From NCBI GenBank assembly GCA_030267565.1, contig BRXU01000001.1, positions 7,756,001 through 7,820,000 of the forward strand: a stretch of DNA of 64,000 bases, read 5' to 3'. Positions 57,910-64,000 of the stretch are shown piece after piece. The first letter of the stretch is position 1, and the number at the start of each line of letters is the position of its first letter. The position numbers and the translations under genes are program-made. This DNA is from Pleodorina starrii. Lineage: Eukaryota > Chlorophyta > Chlorophyceae > Chlamydomonadales > Volvocaceae. The notes beneath the pieces are model-generated. The model searched no databases and was not told where the DNA came from. It was given only the letters and a program-made list of their open reading frames with translations.

Positions 57910-60900
57910 CGCTGCAGAAGCGGCTGCCGGTGGCCATCGGCGGTCTGAGTATGATCTCCACCGCCAACTATGTGGCTCGAAAGTTCGGAGTGCGCAGCGC
58001 AATGCCCGGATTCATCGCAAAGAGGCTGTGCCCCCAGGTGAGGTGCGAGCATACGCGAGGTCCGCGAATACCCGCGAGGGTCAGGGCGAGGGCGAGCTGG
58101 GGGGGGGAGCTGTAGGGGGGGAGCGTGCTGCTGCTGTTGATGCTACGTGTGTGTATACCGCGAGTGAGTGGCTGTGCGCTTACATGGGCGCCCTTCCCCC
58201 GGGGGGGGCTCCGGCCTATACGTGGATAACCCCCTCCCAACCCAACACCCCCCCTGCCTCCCCCCCTTTCAGCTCGGTAAGGTTACAGGTATGTTCGGTA
58301 AGTATTACTGGGTTCTGGGTCCGTTCGCTAACGCCGTCTCCGTCTCCGCTGCGGTATCATTTTTAACTCCCCTTGCCGGGCCGGGCCGGGCCCCCTCCCC
58401 CCCCTCCCCCTCCTCCCCCCCCTCGCCCTTCCCCCCCGCCCAGTTGGTGTTCATACCGCTGGATTTCAAAAAGTACACCGCCGCGGCGGAGGAGGTCAGG
58501 GCGGTGTTTCGACAGCTGGATCCGGATTTCGAATCCGGGGGGCTTGATGAGGCCTACCTGGATGTGACAGACTACTGCGAACGCACCGGCTGCAGCGGAG
58601 CGGAGGTGGGTGGGTGTGTGCGTGTGTGGTGGTGGTGGGGGGAGAGTGTATGTGTGTGTGGGGGGGGGGAGGTTGGAGGTCTGGCAGGTGCTGCTCGTGG
58701 GGACCTGCTGAAGTGACGTCCTGCAGGGCCCGGCCCGCGGCCCGCGGCCTGGGGCCGCTCCGAAACCCCCTCCCCTCTCCCCTCCGCCCTCTCCCTTCCC
58801 CTCCCCTTCCCTTCTTTATACAAGGAAACGAAAGCGACCGTGAAAAGTACCCTCCCACCTCCCTCCTCCCTCTGCCTCCCCTCTCCCCACTCTCCGCTTC
58901 CCTTCCCGTCCGCTTCCCTTCCCCGCCGTCATTTATCCTGCGCCCCCGCCCCCCCGCCCCTCCTTTCCCGGGTCGGTCGGTCGGTCGGTCGGTCGGCACC
59001 GGGGGCTCACCGGGGGCTCACACACCGGGGGGGCTGTCAGGCTGCTGCTGAGCTGCGGCGGCGAGTGCGGGAGTCGTGTGGGGGTCTGAGCTGCAGCTGC
59101 GGAGTGGCGCCGAACAAGATGCTGGCAAAGGTTGGTTGGGGGGGTGGGGGGGTGGGTGGGGTGGGGTTTACGGGGGGAGGGGGGTTGGGCGGAGATATGA
59201 GGTGCCGGGTGACGGTGACGGTGACGGTGGGATGTGTTGGGATGCGAAGTGTTGGCGACCAAAGCCTCTGCCCCCCCCTCCCTTTCGAACTCCCCGAACT
59301 CCCACCCCTTTCCCCTTTCCCCGCGCCTCGTATATGTTTAAAGCCCTGCACCCACCAGTTCCATCTTGTAAGTACCTCCCCACCCCCCACCTCCCACCTT
59401 CCAACCCTCCAACCCAATGCAAACCAATCCAATTTCCCTCCAACGTCCACCCTCCTCCTCCCACCTCCCACCCCGTTCACCCTCCTCCTCCCACCTCCCA
59501 CCCCGTTCACCCTCCTCCCCCCACAGATCTGCTCAGACATCAACAAGCCCGACGGACAGTACGTCCTGCCACCCAGCCGCGCAGCCATACTCGGCTTCCT
59601 GGACACGCTGCCGGTACGGCGGTAGGCGTACGACCTACCGGGGGGCGCCGTGGGGGGGGTATGGGGGAGGGGGCCAGGGGACGGAGAGACAAACACCACC
59701 AGCTCAGCTCGCTGCAACCAGGGGAGTGCGGGTAGCGCTGGTGCTGTAGAATAGCGCAAAGGCAGGGGGGGAGGGGGTCACGTCGCTTTGGGGTGTGTGT
59801 GTGTGTGTGTGTGCATCGCTGTCGATTGCCCCCTCCCCCTGACCCCTTTCCCCTTGACCCCCGTTCCCCCTTCCCCCCTGGCCACCCCCCTCCCCCGCGA
59901 AATTTTCTCTATACCCTTCCCCCCCCGCAGACCCGCAAGATCCCCTGCATCGGCCGGGTGACTGAGCAGCTGCTCCGGTGTGTGTTGGACGTGTGCCTCT
60001 GCGGTCAGCTGATGGGGCCGCAGCGGGGGCGGCTGGGGGCGCTGTTCAGTGGGGGGGCGGCGCTGGGGCTGTTCGTGGAGGCGGCGCTGGGGCTGGGGGG
60101 CACACGGCACGTGACAAAGGTGAAGGGGAGGGGAGGGGAGGGGAGGGGAGGGGAGGGGCGGGGAGGGGAGGGGAGGGGAGGGGAGGGGAGGGGAGGGGAG
60201 GGGAGGGGAGGGGAGGGGAGGGGAGGGGAGGGGAGGGGAGGGGAGGGGAGGGGAGGGGAGGGGAGGGGAGGAGGAAGCGGAGGGGGAAGCGGAGGGGAGG
60301 GGAGGAGGAAGCGGAGGGGGAAGCGGAGGGGGAAGGGGAGGGGGAAGGGGAGGGGGAAGGGGAGGGGGAAGGGGAGGGGGAAGGGGAGGGGAAGGGGATA
60401 GGGAAGGGGAGGGGGAAGGGGAGGGGGAAGGGGAGGGGGAAGCGGAGGGGGAAGCGGAGGGGGAAGGGGAGGGGGAAGGGGAGGGGGAAGGGGAGGGGGA
60501 AGGGGAGGGGGAAGGGGAGGGGGAAGGGGAGGGGGAAGGGGAGGGGGAAGGGGAGGGGGAAGGGGAGGGGGAGGGGGAGGGGGAGGGGGAGGGGGAGGGG
60601 GAGGGGGAGGGGGAGGGGGAGGGGGAGGGGGAGGGGGAGGGGGAGGGGGAGGGGGAGGGGGAGGGGGAGGGGGGGGGGGAAGGGGAAGGGGGAAGGGGAG
60701 GGGGAGGGGGAGGGGGGAGGGGGAAGGGGAGGGGGAGGGGGAAGGGGAGGGGGAAGGGGAGGGGGAAGGGGAGGGGGAAGGGGAGGGGGAAGGGGAGGGG
60801 GAAGGGGAGGGGGAAGGGGAGGGGGAAGGGGAGGGGGAGGGGGAGGGGGAAGGGGAAGGGGAGGGGGAAGGGGAAGGGGAAGGGGAAGGGAAAAAATGAT

Positions 60901-63900
60901 TCCGCACCGGAGACGTAGACGTAGACGGAGGGGAGGGGACGGGGGGAAGGGGGAAAGGGGTGAAGGTGGGGAGGGATGCAGGGGAGGTGAGGGAGGGCGT
61001 TTCGTGGGTTGGGTCGGGCTGCGGGTTTGCTGTCCTCCTGAAGACAGGAGGGCCATGAGCTCATCCATTTGTCCTCCCCTCTCCCCCACCCCACCCCCCT
61101 CCCCTCCCGCTCCCTATCCTTCTTCTTTCTTTCTGGCATGGCTGTCAAACCGTCGGCCTCCCCCCATGCCCCCGTGTATACCCCCTCCCTCCCTCCTCCC
61201 CTGTTGTCCACGCCCTGCCTCCAGGCGGACGCCTCTGTCCCGGGATGTGCTCCGGGTCGGAAGGGCATCAGCTGCGAACAAACCTTCAGAGCAATGGCCG
61301 AACCGCGGAGGCAGCAGGACATGGCGAGACAGGTAACCCCCTCTCCTCCCTCCAAGATGTTGTACAGATGTAGAGCTTGAGATGGCCAGCCGCTGGCGAG
61401 GTCCCCCCCCGCCTTCCTTCCCTCCCGCTCCCGCTCCCTCCCACCCCCCTTTCCACCCCCACCCGCACCCCCACCCCTACACCCCACCCCCACACCCCCA
61501 ACCCCCACCCCCAACCCCAGCTGGTTGACTCCCTGGCTGCCGACATGGCGGCTGAGGAGCTGGAGGGACGGAACCTGACACTCAAGCTGAAGCTCTCCAC
61601 GTTCGAGGTACGGCAGTACGACAAGATGGCAGTACGGCGCTAGTGTTTGCCCCCGCACGGGCCCCGGCCAATTCTTGGATAACCCCTCATTCTCATCCAT
61701 CCATCCCCGCACCCAGATCCAACTTTAACGACCACAGCAATGCCCCTGCCCTGCCCTCTGGCCTCCCCCGACCATTTGACAACCCCTCCCGCCCCCCCGC
61801 CCCCCCCACCCCCCCCAACCCCCACCTACCCACCCACACCCCGCCGTCCCCAGGTCCGCACCCGCTCCACCACACTTCCCCGCCACGTGCGCACCGCTGC
61901 CGACATGCTGCCTACCGTGCTGCGCCTGCTGAGGGCGGAGGGGGGCCCCCTGGAGCTGCGGCTGATGGGCGTGAGGATGGCGGCGCTGCGCAAGGTGGGG
62001 GACGGGAGGGGCCGCTGTGTCGGGTCGGGTCGGGTCCCTGGGTAGTGGGGTAGTGGGGTAGTGGGTGTGCAGCAGCCGTGTATGTGCACAAGGGGGCGCG
62101 GACCTGTTGGCGGCCGCCGGGGCGGTGTCTGGGCGCCCAATCGCAGAGCAAACACGTCCTGCTGGCTCGCCGCATTCCAGCCCCCCACCCACGCGCATAC
62201 CAGCTTTTCAGTCAGCTTTTGGACACTTCTACGTAGCTAATTTTACGATTGGTACACATGTCTACAACATCGCACCGCACAAAATGCGGTGCGGCTTCGT
62301 CCGAGGCGGCTTGCAACACTTCCGACACCGACAAGATGCTGGGACGGCTCAACCGCGGGTCAAGCAGCAATGTCGGTAACGTTTGGGAATGGGTGGGATA
62401 ACTTTAACAGTTCCGGAGGTTCAGCGGCTGTCGCAGCTTGATCATCAACGTCCGCAGTGACTCATTATTTTATAAAGGAGCATATCACTCCCTGAACCCC
62501 CACCCTCCACCCCCCACCCCCACCCCCACCACCCCCACAGGCCCACTCCGCCTCCCGGAGCCCCCTGGCTCGACTGCTGGGACTGCGACCCAACCGGCAA
62601 GCGGCGGCGGCGGCGGCGGCGCCAGCTGCGGCTGGGTCGGGTGGTGATGCAGCGGCAGCGGCCGGAGCGGCCACAGGCGCAGGAATAGCGGCGGCGGCCG
62701 GAGCGGCGGCAGGTGCCCGGTGCAGCGGTGGCGGTGGTCCACATGCTGTACCACCACCACCACCCCCCGGTGCAGCCACTCGGACGACAGAGCCGGCCCT
62801 AGGTGGTGCCAGCCCGCGGGATGGGAGGCGGGCGGACGGCGGCGTCGGGGCCGGCGCCGGCCCCGCCGGTGGTGCGTACGGCGAAGCTGGCGCGGCTGCT
62901 GATTCATGGCACACGCCGCCGCCGCCGCAGCAGCAGCAGCAGGGCGGGTCAGGGCAGGAGGAATGTGAGGGAGTGGGAGAGGAGGCGGCAGAGGGAGAGG
63001 CAGAGGGAGAGGAAGCGACGACGCCGCGCGCGGCGGCGAATGGCGCCATCTGGGGCACCGGCGGCGGCGGCGGCGGAGACGGCGGCGGCGGAGACGGCGG
63101 CGGCGGCGGATGGGAGGATTTCGGCGGTGTCGGCGCCGGAAGCCGCGCGTCTACGGCGGCCCCGGATGGCGCGGATGGCGCTTGCGGCGGCGTCGGGCTG
63201 CGGCGCGAGGCTTGGCAGTACGACATATACGGAGATCTCGGCAGCGAGTTGGACGAGCTGGAGGGGACCTTTGTCGACGATGACGATGAGGAGGAGGTTG
63301 CGGAAGAGGAGAATCTGGATGGGGAGGGCGGCTGCTGGTGGTGGCGCGACGGCGACGAGCGGAGTGACCCGCGGGTCGGTCCGTGGCGGGATGATGTGGA
63401 TGCAGGAGGAGGAGCCGGAGCGGCCGCCGGCCCGCCGCCAGCGAAGCGTCCGCGCCTGAGCGCCGACGGCCCCGCCGCAACCCATTATGCCAATGGGCTT
63501 GCGGCGGTAGCGGCGTCGACGGCGGCTGGGGTTCCTGCCCATGGCCCGGCGGCGGCGGCGGCGGCGGCGGCCGGCGATCCCCGGCGGGACGGCCGCGACG
63601 GCTGTCAAATATACGCTCCGTCGTCGTCGTCTCCGTCGCGGGGGCTTCATCCTCCATCAGTGTCCGCCGCCCAGCCGGGGATCACCGGGCGCCGGGCCGC
63701 CAAGCTGCGCCGACAGTCGGAAGCGGCGCAGCACCCCGCCCTGGCGGTCCCGGAGGCCGCCAGCGGCGCCGCGGATCCCGATCCGGATCCGGATTTGGGT
63801 CCGGATCAGGTCGCTGGGTGGCCAGCCCATTCAGGCGACCTTGACGCCGCCCGGGCAAGGCGCGCTCTGGAGGGCCCCCTGGACCTCGGGGCAGTGGCGC

Positions 63901-64000
63901 CACCAGCGGCAGCAGCAGCAGCAGCAATAGCAGCTAATAGAGCTGCCGCCGCGGGTGCGGCTGGTGCTGGTGCTGGTGCGGAGTCGGCGCATGAGGGGGT
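56254..64000 (+). CDS. DNA polymerase kappa (Y family), 3' end outside window
   Basis: Twelve exons visible: 56254-56493, 56951-57066, 57449-57566, 57918-58037, 58444-58605, 59041-59130, 59527-59613, 59931-60119, 61225-61332, 61521-61607, 61854-61994, 62541-64000 (still open); at least 972 aa. Translesion DNA synthesis in the nucleus. Family landmarks: [40 protein letters not shown] (metal ligands Asp 142 and 144), [20 protein letters not shown] plus [26 protein letters not shown] (Asp 233/Glu 234), [45 protein letters not shown] and little-finger [15 protein letters not shown]. The N-terminal extension distinguishes kappa from bacterial DinB. Oddities: Gly replaces the usual Ser before L-D-E. 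Intron 1 is GC-AG. Intron 8 carries about 770 bp of GGGGA repeats. The last exon is an acidic Ala/Gly-rich tail with a KRPR basic cluster and no zinc finger so far. Confidence 0.9.
56494..56950 (+). other. GC-AG intron (POLK intron 1)
   Basis: Exon 1 ends AAG and the intron begins GCAAGA, the typical context for the minor GC donor class. It ends CTCCAG. Only this donor keeps phase 0 and joins YEMSK to [12 protein letters not shown] as expected for POLK. The intron also carries a copy of repeat family C. Confidence 0.75.
56849..56880 (+). repeat. Intronic repeat family C, copy 1 (POLK intron 1)
   Basis: GGGCTCCGGCCTATAC, CCCC, then GTGGATAACCCC, in sense orientation. Confidence 0.7.
57107..57300 (-). 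repeat. Intronic repeat family C, antisense copies (POLK intron 2)
   Basis: GGGTTATCCACATATAGGCC at 57,107-57,130 and GGTTCCACGGATAGGCGCCG at about 57,280-57,300 are reverse-orientation versions of family C within one intron. Confidence 0.5.
57222..57413 (-). repeat. Intronic repeat family B fragments (POLK intron 2, antisense)
   Basis: TAAAAAAAGAAGATACCGCA near 57,222 and GAGACGGCGTCAGCGA-like sequence near 57,393-57,410 resemble family B in reverse orientation. More diverged than the other copies. Confidence 0.45.
58207..58234 (+). repeat. Intronic repeat family C, copy 2 (POLK intron 4)
   Basis: GGCTCCGGCCTATAC followed directly by GTGGATAACCCC, in sense orientation. About 75 bp upstream of family B copy 1. 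Confidence 0.7.
58308..58367 (+). repeat. Intronic repeat family B, copy 1 (POLK intron 4)
   Basis: CTGGGTCCGTTCGCTAACGC, then CGTCTCCGTCTCCGCTGCGG, then TATCATTTTTAAC. Sense orientation, upstream of the exon 5 polypyrimidine tract. Confidence 0.7.
60120..60893 (+). repeat. 770-bp GGGGA / GGGGGA minisatellite in POLK intron 8
   Basis: Nearly pure G/A on the coding strand. It starts as GGGGA pentamers (about 60,124-60,270), passes through mixed units such as GGGGAGGGGGAA and AAGCGGAGGGGG, then GGGGGA hexamers (about 60,560-60,670), then 12-mers again. It is a dense run of G4-type tracts on the non-template strand. The long Pro/Ser and Gly/Arg frames across it are artefacts. Confidence 0.95.
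61655..61686 (+). repeat. Intronic repeat family C, copy 3 (POLK intron 10)
   Basis: GCACGGGCCCCGGCCAATTC then TTGGATAACCCC. Diverged sense copy. Confidence 0.55.
62446..62495 (+). repeat. Intronic repeat family A, copy 2 (POLK intron 11)
   Basis: CAACGTCCGCAGTGACTC, an AT-rich core, then AAAGGAGCATATCACTCCCT and GA. Sense orientation, ending about 45 nt before the exon 12 acceptor. Confidence 0.75.

Noticed and set aside
59778..61712. Long minus-strand frames (up to 644 codons, Pro/Ser repeats) and matching plus-strand Gly/Arg frames
   Set aside because: They are translations of the GGGGA minisatellite and flanking POLK introns. They run over POLK exons on the opposite strand or in the wrong frame.

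Overview
The window is a very GC-rich eukaryotic nuclear locus, most likely from a chlorophycean green alga (Chlamydomonadales/Sphaeropleales). The strongest clue is a two-exon gene at 55,154-55,844 that reads as ASA6. ASA6 is a peripheral-stalk subunit of the mitochondrial ATP synthase known only from chlorophycean algae. Supporting clues are a TTTTAGGG-type telomere-like tract, a plant-type monofunctional aspartate carbamoyltransferase, a dynamin of the plant DRP2 type, a LOV-domain hybrid histidine kinase, and a hydroxyproline-rich-glycoprotein-like SPPPP stalk. Coding exons have extreme Ala/Gly/Pro runs, and most ORFs in other frames are artefacts of GC bias.

Eight protein genes can be modelled. 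I chained exons through GT/AG sites, and intron phase agrees at every junction. (1) 4,474-10,481, minus: 7 exons, about 1252 aa, signal peptide, Pro-rich stalk, single membrane span. (2) 14,181-19,059, minus: 11 exons, TMEM184/LAZ1 (DUF300) seven-span-type membrane protein. (3) 22,142-29,703, plus: 14 exons, dynamin-related stalk-PH-GED-Pro-rich protein with no GTPase domain. (4) 31,358-32,668, plus: intronless organellar phenylalanyl-tRNA synthetase. (5) 35,655-38,911, minus: 6 exons, aspartate carbamoyltransferase. (6) 40,164-51,167, plus: 14 exons, LOV hybrid histidine kinase of about 2010 aa with a degenerate and a canonical receiver. (7) 55,154-55,844, minus: ASA6. (8) 56,254 to beyond 64,000, plus: DNA polymerase kappa, open at the window edge.

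Between genes lie lower-GC stretches (about 10.5-13, 19-22, 29.7-31.3, 33.6-34.9 and 39-40 kb) without recognisable genes. One holds a 34-bp perfect inverted repeat that looks like a MITE. Three gene pairs are divergent: TMEM184/dynamin, ATCase/LOV kinase and ASA6/POLK. The last pair shares only 409 bp.

The genes do not form one pathway. The most unusual signal is in the introns. At least three short sequence families recur inside introns of unrelated genes, and many introns begin with a GTACGGCAGTACGG-like motif. This is the pattern expected of introner-like elements or another intron-borne repeat. All homology calls are by eye from remembered family motifs; no search was run.
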